Positions 7,535 through 15,149 of a stretch of DNA of 19,632 bases are shown piece by piece (position 1 is the first letter of the stretch; every line of letters begins with the position of its first letter). The position numbers were made by a program, and so were the translations under genes. Location of the stretch: positions 1-19,632 of the forward strand of contig PKDP01000148.1 of the NCBI GenBank assembly GCA_002862585.1. The letters run 5' to 3'. The notes below the pieces were generated by a model. That model saw nothing but the letters and a program-made list of their open reading frames with translations, made no database searches and was not told where the DNA came from. The stretch comes from Flavobacteriales bacterium. GTDB taxonomy: Bacteria; Bacteroidota; Bacteroidia; Flavobacteriales; UBA7312.

Positions 7535-7571
7535 AAAGGGGGTAGGCGTTTGCGTTTTATCCCCTTTTTTT
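7535..7571 (+). terminator. Rho-independent terminator after rplQ
   Basis: The left arm, 7535-7544 (AAAGGGGGTA), pairs with 7558-7567 (TATCCCCTTT) to give a 10-bp stem with one G-T wobble and a 13-base loop. A run of seven T residues (7565-7571) follows the C tract. It lies 32 bases after the rplQ stop and closes the ribosomal protein/rpoA block. The carA start is only 14 bases past the T-run and no clear promoter lies between them, so partial read-through into carA is possible. Confidence 0.88.
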
Positions 7572-7585
7572 GATAATTAACGAAG

Positions 7586-8695
7586 ATGAAATATCAAAGC
7601 AAATCAGATGCTGTACTTTTATTAAAGGATGGCACTGTGTTTTTCGGTAAGTCTGCCGGGAAGGTAGGTACTGCTACCGGTGAGATTTGTTTTAATACAG
7701 GTATGACTGGATATCAAGAAATTTTTACTGACCCTTCTTATTTTGGTCAAATAATGCTCACTACCAATGCGCACATTGGTAATTATGGCATTCACGCTGA
7801 AGAAATTGAGTCTGAAAATATGAAGATTTCAGGCTTAATTTGTAAAAACTATAATGTTAACTTTTCTAGGCCAGATGCTGATGAGTCAATTCAAGACTAC
7901 TTTGAATCCGAAGATATGGTAGGCATTTCAGATGTCGATACGAGATCATTAGTTCGTCATATTCGAGATAAAGGAGCAATGAATGGAATAATTTCTTCTG
8001 AAACTACAGATTTAGATGTTCTTAAAGAAAAATTGAATGAAGTGCCTTCTATGGAAGGCTTACAATTATGTGATAAAGTATCAACCAAAGAACCCTATTT
8101 CTTTGGTGATGAAAATGCTAATTATAAAGTCGCTGTTCTCGACTTTGGTGTTAAGAAGAATATTTTAAGATGCCTTTCGGATAGAGGCTGTTACTTAAAA
8201 ATCTTCCCTTACAATACCCCTTTTGAAGAATTAGAATCATGGAATCCTGACGGATATTTTTTGTCAAATGGACCAGGTGATCCAGATACTATGCCAGAAG
8301 TGATTGAAAATGTAAAGAAGATAACTGCAACATTATTTCCTGTATTTGGAATATGTTTAGGTCATCAAGCATTGGCTATTTCAGAAGGTATTTCAACATA
8401 CAAAATGCATAATGGTCACAGAGGGATTAACCACCCAGTTCAAAATTTAGCAACCGGAAAGTGTGAGGTGACTTCTCAAAATCATGGTTTTGGAATTAAA
8501 ACTGAAGAAGTTGAAAATCACCCTACGGTTCAGGCTACCCACATTAACTTAAATGATAATACAATTGAAGGGATAAAAATTAGTAACAAAAATGCTTTTT
8601 CTGTTCAATACCATCCTGAGTCATCACCAGGTCCACACGACTCAAGATATTTATTCGATAACTTTATTAACTCTATACAAGAACATAAACAATAA
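7586..8695 (+). CDS. carA: Carbamoyl-phosphate synthase small (glutaminase) subunit
   Basis: Hydrolyses glutamine and passes ammonia to the large subunit CarB, which makes carbamoyl phosphate for pyrimidine and arginine synthesis. The 369 residues show the N-terminal CPSase small-chain domain (about 5-140; TGEICFNTGMTGYQEIFTDP at 31-50) and a C-terminal class I glutamine amidotransferase domain (about 182-366). The catalytic triad is visible as Cys257 in GICLGHQ, His343 and Glu345 in YHPESSPG. FLSNGPGDP (225-233) is the usual oxyanion-side motif. No carB lies beside it in this window, so the large subunit must be encoded elsewhere. The stop codon shares its last base with the eno start (TAATG), implying coupled translation. 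Confidence 0.97.
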   Translation: MKYQSKSDAVLLLKDGTVFFGKSAGKVGTATGEICFNTGMTGYQEIFTDPSYFGQIMLTTNAHIGNYGIHAEEIESENMKISGLICKNYNVNFSRPDADESIQDYFESEDMVGISDVDTRSLVRHIRDKGAMNGIISSETTDLDVLKEKLNEVPSMEGLQLCDKVSTKEPYFFGDENANYKVAVLDFGVKKNILRCLSDRGCYLKIFPYNTPFEELESWNPDGYFLSNGPGDPDTMPEVIENVKKITATLFPVFGICLGHQALAISEGISTYKMHNGHRGINHPVQNLATGKCEVTSQNHGFGIKTEEVENHPTVQATHINLNDNTIEGIKISNKNAFSVQYHPESSPGPHDSRYLFDNFINSIQEHKQ

Positions 8696-9984
8696 TGACT
8701 AAAATAGTTAGTATACACGCAAGACAAATATTAGACTCAAGAGGTAACCCTACAGTTGAGGCCGATGTAACAACAGAAAATGGTGTAATCGGAAGAGCAG
8801 CAGTTCCTTCAGGAGCTTCTACAGGAAAACATGAGGCTGTTGAGCTTAGAGATGTAGATAAAGATGTTTACGTTGGTAAAGGCGTGTTAAAAGCGGTTAA
8901 TAACGTTAATACTCTAATTTCTGATGAATTAAAAGGAATGTCTGTCAACGAACAAGCCTCAATAGATAAGGCTATGATTGAACTTGATGGAACTGAAAAT
9001 AAAAGTAAGTTAGGAGCTAATGCAATGTTGGCTGTTTCAATGGCGGTAGCAAATGCTGCAGCTCAAGAAAATAATCAAATGCTCTTCGAATATTTAGGTG
9101 ACGATGATTCAACTATTTTGCCAATTCCTATGATGAACATCCTTAATGGAGGTTCACATGCCGATAATAGTATAGACTTCCAAGAATTTATGGTAATGCC
9201 AGTAGGAGCCGATTCATTTAGCGATGCTTTGCGAATGGGTACAGAAGTATTCCATAATTTGAAAGAGGTGTTAAAAAGTAAAGGCTTTTCAACAAATGTA
9301 GGTGATGAAGGTGGATTTGCACCCAATATAGGTTCAAATGTTGAGGCTATTGAAATCGTTTTACAAGCAATTGAAAAAGCGGGTTATAAGCCAGGTGAAG
9401 ATATGTATATCGCTATGGATGCCGCTGCTTCAGAATTTTATAATGCAGAAGAAAATGTATATCACTTTCACCAATCTACTGGTGATAAATTAACACCATC
9501 TGAAATGGTGAGTTTCTGGAAAGATTGGTCTGAAAAATACCCTATCCTTTCCATTGAAGATGGATTAGATGAGGATGATTGGGACGGTTGGAAACAACTC
9601 ACTGAAGCAATCGGAGAAAAAGTTCAATTAGTAGGAGATGATTTGTTTGTTACTAATGTTAACAGATTATCAACAGGTATTGAAAAAGGTATTGCTAACT
9701 CTATTTTGGTAAAAGTAAATCAAATAGGTACTTTAACAGAAACAATTGACGCTGTTAAGCTAGCACAAGATAATTCTTACACCTCTGTAATGAGTCATCG
9801 TTCTGGAGAAACTGAAGATACTACCATTGCTGATTTAGCAGTGGCATTAAATACAGGACAAATAAAAACTGGTTCTGCTTCACGTTCAGATAGAATGGCA
9901 AAATACAATCAACTGTTAAGAATTGAAGAGAAATTAGGAGACGAGGCGAAATATTTAGGTAAATCATTTAAGTTTTTAAAATAA
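8695..9984 (+). CDS. eno: Enolase (phosphopyruvate hydratase)
   Basis: Cytosolic glycolytic enzyme interconverting 2-phosphoglycerate and phosphoenolpyruvate, magnesium dependent. The 429 residues match the family length. Visible functional residues are the acid/base pair Glu205 (VGDEGGFAP) and Lys340 (LVKVNQIGT), the metal ligands Asp242 (MDAA), Glu288 (SIEDGL) and Asp315 (VGDDLFVTN), and the substrate-binding SHRSGETEDTTIAD (367-380). Nothing is missing. The gene starts inside the carA stop codon and ends 5 bases before gltA. Synteny of carA, eno and gltA downstream of rplQ is familiar from Flavobacteria, so this placement supports the taxonomic assignment. Regulation beyond co-transcription is not visible. 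Confidence 0.98.
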   Translation: MTKIVSIHARQILDSRGNPTVEADVTTENGVIGRAAVPSGASTGKHEAVELRDVDKDVYVGKGVLKAVNNVNTLISDELKGMSVNEQASIDKAMIELDGTENKSKLGANAMLAVSMAVANAAAQENNQMLFEYLGDDDSTILPIPMMNILNGGSHADNSIDFQEFMVMPVGADSFSDALRMGTEVFHNLKEVLKSKGFSTNVGDEGGFAPNIGSNVEAIEIVLQAIEKAGYKPGEDMYIAMDAAASEFYNAEENVYHFHQSTGDKLTPSEMVSFWKDWSEKYPILSIEDGLDEDDWDGWKQLTEAIGEKVQLVGDDLFVTNVNRLSTGIEKGIANSILVKVNQIGTLTETIDAVKLAQDNSYTSVMSHRSGETEDTTIADLAVALNTGQIKTGSASRSDRMAKYNQLLRIEEKLGDEAKYLGKSFKFLK

Positions 9985-9989
9985 GATAT

Positions 9990-11276
9990 ATGTCAGACAA
10001 AGCCGAATTACACTACAAAGGAAATGTGTACCAAATCCCAGTTATTGAAGGTACAAAAGAAGAAAAAGCTCTAGATGTCAGTAGACTAAGAGCAGAATCT
10101 GGTCTAATTACATTAGATAAAGGATTTAAGAATACAGGTTCTACCGAAAGCTCTATTACATTTTTGAATGGAGAAGAAGGTATTTTAAAGTATAGAGGCT
10201 ATTCGATAGAAGAATTGGCTGAAAAATCTAGTTTCGTCGAAGTATCGTACTTGCTGATATATGGAGAATTACCTACCCAAAGTCAGTTAGAAACGTTTAA
10301 ATCTGAAATTACTAACCACACTTTAGTTCATGAGGATGTAAGGTCAATTCTTGATGGTTTTCCATCAAAGTCTCATCCAATGGGCGTACTTTCTTCACTA
10401 GTATCATCGTTAACAGCGTTTTACCCAATGTCATTAGACCCTAATCGCTCTAGTGAAAAGGTAAACGGAACTATTATCCGTTTGTTAGCGAAACTTCCAA
10501 CTTTAGCAGCTTGGAGTTATAAAAACAGAATGCGTCAGCCTGTAGTGTATCCTAAAAACAGTTTAGACTATTGCTCTAACTTTTTACGAATGATGTTCGC
10601 CCTTCCTACTGAAGAGTTTGAAATCAATCCTGTTGTAGCAAAAGCCCTAGATAAATTATTGATTTTACACGCTGACCATGAGCAAAATTGCTCTACTTCA
10701 ACTGTCAGAATAGTAGGCTCTTCACATGCTAGTTTATACACTTCTGTTTCAGCAGGAATAGCCGCTTTATGGGGGCCACTTCATGGCGGAGCTAATCAAG
10801 CGGTTATTGAAATGCTTGAATCTATTAGAACAGATGGTGGCGATATTGAAAAGTATGTTTCTAGAGCTAAAGACAAATCTGATCCATTCAGATTAATGGG
10901 CTTTGGACACCGTGTATATAAAAACTTTGACCCAAGAGCAACTATCATTAAGAAAGCAGCTGATGACGTACTTAGAGAACTAGGAGTCGATGACCCTGTT
11001 TTAGATATTGCTAAAAAGCTTGAAGAAATAGCCTTAAATGATGAGTATTTTGTAGCAAGAGGATTATATCCTAATGTTGATTTTTACTCTGGAATTATTT
11101 ATCGTGCTTTAGGAATACCAACTGATATGTTTACAGTTATGTTTGCTATTGGTAGACTGCCAGGATGGATTGCACAATGGAAAGAGATGCGTGCAAACAA
11201 TGAACCTATAGGTCGACCACGACAAGTCTATCAAGGGCATGTTGGTAGAGAATATGTATCGATTGAAAAGCGTTAA
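9990..11276 (+). CDS. gltA: Citrate synthase (type II)
   Basis: Condenses acetyl-CoA and oxaloacetate to citrate, the entry step of the TCA cycle. The 428 residues are the length of the hexameric, bacterial type II enzyme. The catalytic residues are His265 (WGPLHGGANQ), His307 in the family signature GFGHRVYKNFDPRA (304-317) and Asp364 (NVDFYSGII). The N-terminal extension with a beta-rich domain (residues 1-50) is typical of the NADH-sensitive type, but allostery cannot be judged from sequence. HADHEQNCSTSTVR (227-240) is another conserved block. The gene begins 5 bases after eno and is followed by a strong terminator, so it closes the carA-eno-gltA unit. Confidence 0.97.
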   Translation: MSDKAELHYKGNVYQIPVIEGTKEEKALDVSRLRAESGLITLDKGFKNTGSTESSITFLNGEEGILKYRGYSIEELAEKSSFVEVSYLLIYGELPTQSQLETFKSEITNHTLVHEDVRSILDGFPSKSHPMGVLSSLVSSLTAFYPMSLDPNRSSEKVNGTIIRLLAKLPTLAAWSYKNRMRQPVVYPKNSLDYCSNFLRMMFALPTEEFEINPVVAKALDKLLILHADHEQNCSTSTVRIVGSSHASLYTSVSAGIAALWGPLHGGANQAVIEMLESIRTDGGDIEKYVSRAKDKSDPFRLMGFGHRVYKNFDPRATIIKKAADDVLRELGVDDPVLDIAKKLEEIALNDEYFVARGLYPNVDFYSGIIYRALGIPTDMFTVMFAIGRLPGWIAQWKEMRANNEPIGRPRQVYQGHVGREYVSIEKR

Positions 11277-11298
11277 AATAGATTAATAATAATTACTT

Positions 11299-11332
11299 TA
11301 AAAAAAGGGCTCTTTTAAGATGCCCTTTTTTT
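11299..11332 (+). terminator. Rho-independent terminator after gltA
   Basis: The A-rich left arm leads into GGGCTCTT (11307-11314), which pairs across a two-base loop with AAGA and then, past one bulged T, with GCCC (11322-11325). A run of T residues (11326-11332) follows, and the outer A-run pairs with it. The stem is symmetrical, so some activity on the opposite strand is possible, but no gene ends there. It lies 22 bases after the gltA stop, and its T-run merges with a promoter-like box for ubiD. Confidence 0.9.
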
Positions 11333-11339
11333 ATTTTTG
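11332..11339 (+). promoter_or_regulatory. Bacteroidota-type -7 box (TAnnTTTG) for ubiD-purT
   Basis: TATTTTTG matches the TAnnTTTG -7 element used by the primary sigma factor of Bacteroidota. It overlaps the terminator T-run and ends only 4 bases before the ubiD ATG at 11344, so transcription would start at or next to the start codon. No clear TTG -33 element is visible 17-21 bases upstream, where the terminator stem lies, so the call rests on one box plus position. Confidence 0.5.
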
Positions 11340-11343
11340 TACC

Positions 11344-13119
11344 ATGGCTTACAAGTCTCTAAAAGATTGCGTTAAAGATTTAGAAAATACTGGAATGCTC
11401 ATTCGTATTAAGGATGAAGTAGACCCCTATTTAGAAATGTCTGCTATTCACCAATTGGTATTTAAGCACCACAAAAAAGCCATTTTATTCGAAAAAGTGA
11501 AAGGAAGTAGATACCCAGCAGTATCGAATTTGTTTGCAACTCTTGAACAAAGTCAGTTTATTTTTAGGAAAACCTTAGGATCTGTAAAAGACTTAGTGAG
11601 TTTAAAAGGTGATCCTATGCAAGCATTCAAAAAGCCTTTGGCTTATGTGTCATCCATTTTTCAAGCTCCATTAGCCCTACCTTTGAAAAAATGGACACAT
11701 AAATTTGACGAAATAAAAATAGAAGAGATTCCTCAGATTCAATGTTGGCCTATGGACGGAGGGCCTTTTGTAACACTACCTCAAGTTTATTCCGAAGATA
11801 TTGATAAGCCTGGTATAATGAATTCTAATTTAGGAATGTATAGAATTCAATTAGGTGGTAACGATTATATTCAGAATGAAGAAATAGGCTTACATTACCA
11901 AATACACAGAGGAATAGGGGTACATCAGACTAAGGCTAATGCCAACGGTCAAGCTTTAAAGGTCAGCATTTTTGTTGGTGGACCTCCATCACATTCTTTA
12001 GCAGCTGTTATGCCATTACCTGAAGGAATGAGCGAATTAACCTTTGCAGGCATTATGGGAGGCAGAAACTTCAGATACCATGTTGTAGATGGTTATACCC
12101 TTTCTACAGATGCCGATTTTGTAATATGTGGTGAAATAAATGAGGATGATGTGAAAATTGAAGGACCCTTTGGAGATCATCTGGGTTACTACAGTTTGAA
12201 GCATGACTTTCCTGTAATGAAGGTACATAAAGTATATGCTAAGAAAGACGCAATTTGGCCTTTTACAATTGTAGGTCGACCACCACAAGAAGACAGTCAA
12301 TTCGGTGCTTTGATACATGACATTACTGATGGCATTATTCCAACAGAAATTCCTGGATTAAAAGCAGTTAATGCAGTAGACGAGGCAGGAGTTCATCCTT
12401 TATTACTAGCTGTTGGTAGTGAGCGATATACCCCATTTCAGAAAATAAGAAGACCTCAAGAATTACTTACTATTGCTAATCACATATTAGGAAAGGGGCA
12501 GTTAAGTTTAGCAAAGTATTTATTTATAGTTGCTCAAGAAGATAATTCTGATTTAGATGTTCAAAATGAATACGATTTTTTCCAACATTTCTTTTCAAGG
12601 GTAGATTGGTCAAGGGATTTACATTTCCAGACTAAAACAACAATGGACACCTTGGATTATAGTAGTACTGGTGAAATAAACGAAGGTTCAAAGTTAGTTT
12701 GTGCTGCTGTTGGGGAAGAAAGACGCAAGTTGTCGTCTTCTATTTCAGAGCTTACTTTTTCAGATGATATTCTAAATGCAAAGCTAGTAATGCCAGGTGT
12801 ATTAATTATTGAAGGTGATAATTTAGAAAGCGTAAAGGCTGCATTAGAGCCTATGGATTTAGAAGGAATAGCTCTTATAACCTTGGTTGATGATGCCAAT
12901 TTTGTAGCGGAAGATGTAAGCAATTGGTTATGGGTAACCTTTACCCGTTCTAATCCGGCAGAAGATATTTTTGGATTAAATGAAAAAATAGATCAAAAGC
13001 ATTGGTCATGTCGCCTTCCAATTATTGATGCACGTGTAAAGTTCCATCATGCACCTTGTTTGCAAATGCCTGAAAAGGTAATCGCATCTGCTAAAGATAA
13101 ATTACAAAAATCATTATGA
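11344..13119 (+). CDS. ubiD: UbiD-family prenylated-FMN-dependent decarboxylase, probably menaquinone biosynthesis
   Basis: Member of the UbiD family, which decarboxylates aromatic or unsaturated acids using prenylated FMN made by UbiX. In Bacteroidota, which use menaquinone, the likely role is a quinone-ring decarboxylation; the substrate is inferred, not seen. The 591 residues carry family hallmarks: NLGMYR (162-167), which includes the cofactor-site Asn and Arg, HYQIHRG (184-190), VGGPPSH (211-217) and EGPFGDHLGYYS (273-284), containing the active-site acidic residue and cofactor loop. An in-frame ATG at 11320 would add eight residues, but it lies within the gltA terminator hairpin, upstream of the promoter-like box. 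The ATG at 11344 (MAYKSLKDC) is therefore preferred. The last four bases overlap purT (ATGA). The length is above the roughly 490 of E. coli UbiD, as is usual for Bacteroidota members. No ubiX is in the window. Confidence 0.9.
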   Translation: MAYKSLKDCVKDLENTGMLIRIKDEVDPYLEMSAIHQLVFKHHKKAILFEKVKGSRYPAVSNLFATLEQSQFIFRKTLGSVKDLVSLKGDPMQAFKKPLAYVSSIFQAPLALPLKKWTHKFDEIKIEEIPQIQCWPMDGGPFVTLPQVYSEDIDKPGIMNSNLGMYRIQLGGNDYIQNEEIGLHYQIHRGIGVHQTKANANGQALKVSIFVGGPPSHSLAAVMPLPEGMSELTFAGIMGGRNFRYHVVDGYTLSTDADFVICGEINEDDVKIEGPFGDHLGYYSLKHDFPVMKVHKVYAKKDAIWPFTIVGRPPQEDSQFGALIHDITDGIIPTEIPGLKAVNAVDEAGVHPLLLAVGSERYTPFQKIRRPQELLTIANHILGKGQLSLAKYLFIVAQEDNSDLDVQNEYDFFQHFFSRVDWSRDLHFQTKTTMDTLDYSSTGEINEGSKLVCAAVGEERRKLSSSISELTFSDDILNAKLVMPGVLIIEGDNLESVKAALEPMDLEGIALITLVDDANFVAEDVSNWLWVTFTRSNPAEDIFGLNEKIDQKHWSCRLPIIDARVKFHHAPCLQMPEKVIASAKDKLQKSL

Positions 13120-14279
13120 CAAAAAAGATTTTACTTCTAGGTTCTGGAGAATTAGGCAAAGAGTTGGTAATAGCTCTACAAAGGCTAGGTCAATATATTA
13201 TTGCTGTTGACAGCTATGAGAATGCACCTGCTATGCAAGTAGCACATGAATATGAAGTGATTGATATGCTTGATGGTGATGCACTTGATGAGTTAGTGGA
13301 TAAACATAAGCCTGATTTAATAGTTCCTGAAGTTGAGGCCATCCGTACGGAACGATTTTTCGATTATGAAAAACAAGGATATAAAGTAATTCCTTCCGCT
13401 AAAGCGGCGAACTTTACAATGAATAGAAAAGCCATAAGAGATTTAGCAGCTAAGGATTTAGGTATAAAAACAGCGATATATTGCTATGCTAAAAATTACG
13501 ATGAATTGGTGGAAGGAGTTGAGGTTTGTGGAATGCCGTGTGTTGTAAAGCCTCTTATGTCGAGTTCAGGCAAAGGGCAATCTGTAATAAAAACAAAAGA
13601 AGATATTCAAAAGGCATGGGATTATGCTATGGAAGGTTCTCGAGGAGATTTAGCAGAAGTTATTGTTGAAGAGTTTATTGACTTTGATTTTGAAATCACC
13701 CTTTTAACGCTTACTCAATACAATGGAAAAACATTGTTTTGTCCGCCAATAGGTCATCGTCAAGAAAGAGGAGACTACCAAGAAAGTTGGCAACCCATGT
13801 CAATGAAAGAGGAGCATCTAGTAGAGGCTCAAAATATGTCCAATAAAGTCACTGCTGCTCTAAAAGGCTCTGGAATTTGGGGAGTAGAATTTTTTGTAGG
13901 TAAGAATGGTGTTTATTTTTCTGAATTATCTCCTCGTCCACATGATACTGGTATGGTGACTTTGGCAAATACTCAAAACTATTCAGAGTTTGAACTTCAT
14001 GCTAGAGCAATTCTCGAAATACCAGTTGATGAAATAAAGCTTTTAAAAAACGGTGCAAGTGCTGTAGTGTTAGCTAAAGAAACTAACAATAATTTCCCTG
14101 TATTTAGCGGACTTGATAATGCGGCATCAATACCTAATTCAGATTTTAAAATATTTGGAAAACCATCAAGTAGGCCTTACAGAAGAATGGCTGTTGGTTT
14201 ATCTTATGGGGTAAATGAACCAGTAGAAGAACTTGTGTTGAAAGCTAAATCTGTAGCAGATTCGATTAAAATAGGCTAG
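13116..14279 (+). CDS. purT: Formate-dependent phosphoribosylglycinamide formyltransferase
   Basis: Third step of purine synthesis: PurT ligates formate to glycinamide ribonucleotide with ATP, an alternative to the folate-dependent PurN. The 387 residues match the family length of about 390. The fold is ATP-grasp: an N-terminal Rossmann-like preATP domain with GSGELGKE (9-16), the substrate-contacting PEVEAI (71-76) and MNRKAIRDLA (102-111), the ATP-binding glycine loop SSSGKGQS (149-156), VEEFIDFDFEITLL (184-197) and the late SELSPRPHDTGM (269-280) with metal and formate-site residues. It starts within the ubiD stop (ATGA overlap), indicating translational coupling, although the two enzymes have no obvious metabolic link. 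No hairpin terminator is visible after it; the sequence runs into a decayed region. Confidence 0.96.
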   Translation: MTKKILLLGSGELGKELVIALQRLGQYIIAVDSYENAPAMQVAHEYEVIDMLDGDALDELVDKHKPDLIVPEVEAIRTERFFDYEKQGYKVIPSAKAANFTMNRKAIRDLAAKDLGIKTAIYCYAKNYDELVEGVEVCGMPCVVKPLMSSSGKGQSVIKTKEDIQKAWDYAMEGSRGDLAEVIVEEFIDFDFEITLLTLTQYNGKTLFCPPIGHRQERGDYQESWQPMSMKEEHLVEAQNMSNKVTAALKGSGIWGVEFFVGKNGVYFSELSPRPHDTGMVTLANTQNYSEFELHARAILEIPVDEIKLLKNGASAVVLAKETNNNFPVFSGLDNAASIPNSDFKIFGKPSSRPYRRMAVGLSYGVNEPVEELVLKAKSVADSIKIG

Positions 14280-14293
14280 CTCATTTATTTTAT

Positions 14294-14736
14294 ATGGCTG
14301 TAAATTACCTTATGGAAACGATTAATGCTACAATCCCTTTATTTTACTCTTTGTATAGACTACTATTGAGAAAAAGATTTTTTTTCTTTTGGGTTATACC
14401 ATTTTTGCTCTCTTTATTATGGTGTCAGAATTCAATTTTTTCCTTTAAGATAATAATTTTACTCATATCTTAATAGCGTCATTTAGTGTCCAATTATTGA
14501 TTTCATATCCAAATAGCTTAAAGTTTGATGGTACGATTGTATTTAGATTTCGTTCGTGTAAAAACTATTTGAGCCTTGCCTTAATAAATATTGTTGGAAT
14601 TTTTGTGGCCCTCGATAACCCTGAAATTAGTGTTATGGGAGTAGTGTATCATTCTATATTTGCTTTCATACCATTTGTATTTTATTTACTTACACTATCA
14701 AATAAGATAGCTCTATATGAAGCACCTGCTAAATAA
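14294..14736 (+). pseudogene. Frameshifted remnant of a membrane protein, family uncertain
   Basis: Two overlapping + strand frames together read as a membrane protein. The first begins at the ATG at 14294 (MAVNYLMETINATIPLF) and runs 59 codons to a TAA at 14471-14473. The second is open from 14449 (after a TAA at 14446-14448) to a TAA ending at 14736, with no good ATG start (only a TTG at 14497). Both are hydrophobic: RFFFFWVIPFLLSLLW in the first, then HILIASFSVQLLIS, YLSLALINIVGIFVAL and IFAFIPFVFYLLTL in the second. One base lost between about 14447 and 14473 would join them into a protein of about 148 residues. The segment FDGTIVFRFRSCKNYL and the ending SNKIALYEAPAK loosely recall Bacteroidota multi-pass proteins of the DUF5687/ABC-permease sort, but this is a weak guess. 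It begins 14 bases after purT. Alternatives are a sequencing indel or chance open frames in AT-rich DNA. Confidence 0.4.
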
Positions 14737-14783
14737 GTATCATCTTCTTTAAAGAGTTTCTATTCTTTCGTTTTATCTATTAT

Positions 14784-15149
14784 TTAACCTATTGCTCCAC
14801 ACATAATTGCTGTAGATACTGTAGTAATAAGCACATCTGTAATAAAGTGCTCAACGTTTAAGTCGCTTGAAGAGTACATGAAAAAATTCATGCTAATACT
14901 GTATAAAATACCTCGATAAATACCAGCGATAGTTCCACTTTTAAATGTACTGATTTGAGCTAATTTACTAAATATTAATGAGAAAATTAGCGAGTAAAAA
15001 AGACATCCAACAAATATAAAAGATAGCGATTTTTCATTTCCAGAAGTTGGGTAAATCTCTGTCAATAGTGTGCCGTAAAATAGCTAACCTAAAAGATAGT
15101 AAACAATAGTTCCAGCGATAGCTCATAATGTAAAAGATTTAATGTCTAT
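14784..15149 (-). pseudogene. Remnant of a small four-helix membrane protein with internal stops
   Basis: Read on the - strand, one continuous frame from an ATA codon at 15149 (where a start would be expected: ATA-D-I-K-S-F) to a TAA at 14784-14786 gives a coherent four-segment membrane protein interrupted by TGA (15123-15125) and TAG (15084-15086). Translated through the stops, TM1 reads AIAGTIVYYLLG-stop-LFYGTLL. It is followed by LSFIFVGCLFYSLIFSLIF, then FKSGTIAGIYRGILYSISMN and FFMYSSSDL, and last ITDVLITTVSTAIMCGAIG. This pattern matches, from memory, an unnamed small membrane-protein family frequent in Bacteroidota, whose first helix usually contains LLGW/Y-LFYG-LL. The TAG thus probably replaces a conserved aromatic residue. 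Past the TAA the frame continues IIDKTKE to a TAG at 14760-14762, so the ancestral end may be there. The part after the stops could only be made from an internal TTG (15065). Function is unknown. Confidence 0.65.

Noticed and set aside
7511..7535. Promoter for carA (TTG at 7511 with TAATTTCA at 7528)
   Set aside because: The -7 box deviates from TAnnTTTG and the spacer of about 14 bases is too short; the site also lies upstream of the terminator.
11320..11343. Longer ubiD start adding eight residues
   Set aside because: The ATG lies in the gltA terminator hairpin and upstream of the TAnnTTTG box, and the added residues (MPFFYFCT) encode the T-run of the terminator and do not resemble a UbiD N-terminus.
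12037..12318. Open frame on the - strand inside ubiD
   Set aside because: It is fully covered by a strongly conserved coding region on the + strand and has no recognisable protein features; a shadow frame. The same applies to the other opposite-strand frames over ribosomal, eno, rmuC and helicase genes.
14447..14473. Programmed ribosomal frameshift in the + strand remnant
   Set aside because: No slippery heptamer with a downstream structure is evident, and the surrounding region is already decayed; a plain indel or sequencing error is more likely.
14746..14755. TCTTTAAAGA palindrome between the converging remnants
   Set aside because: Ten AT-rich bases forming a palindrome are expected by chance in this composition, and no T-run or repeat copy accompanies it.
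15084..15125. Stop codons in the - strand remnant as recoding or an altered genetic code
   Set aside because: TGA and TAG both occur at interior positions, while all intact genes in the window use TAA, TAG or TGA as normal stops and TGG for Trp, so decay is simpler.
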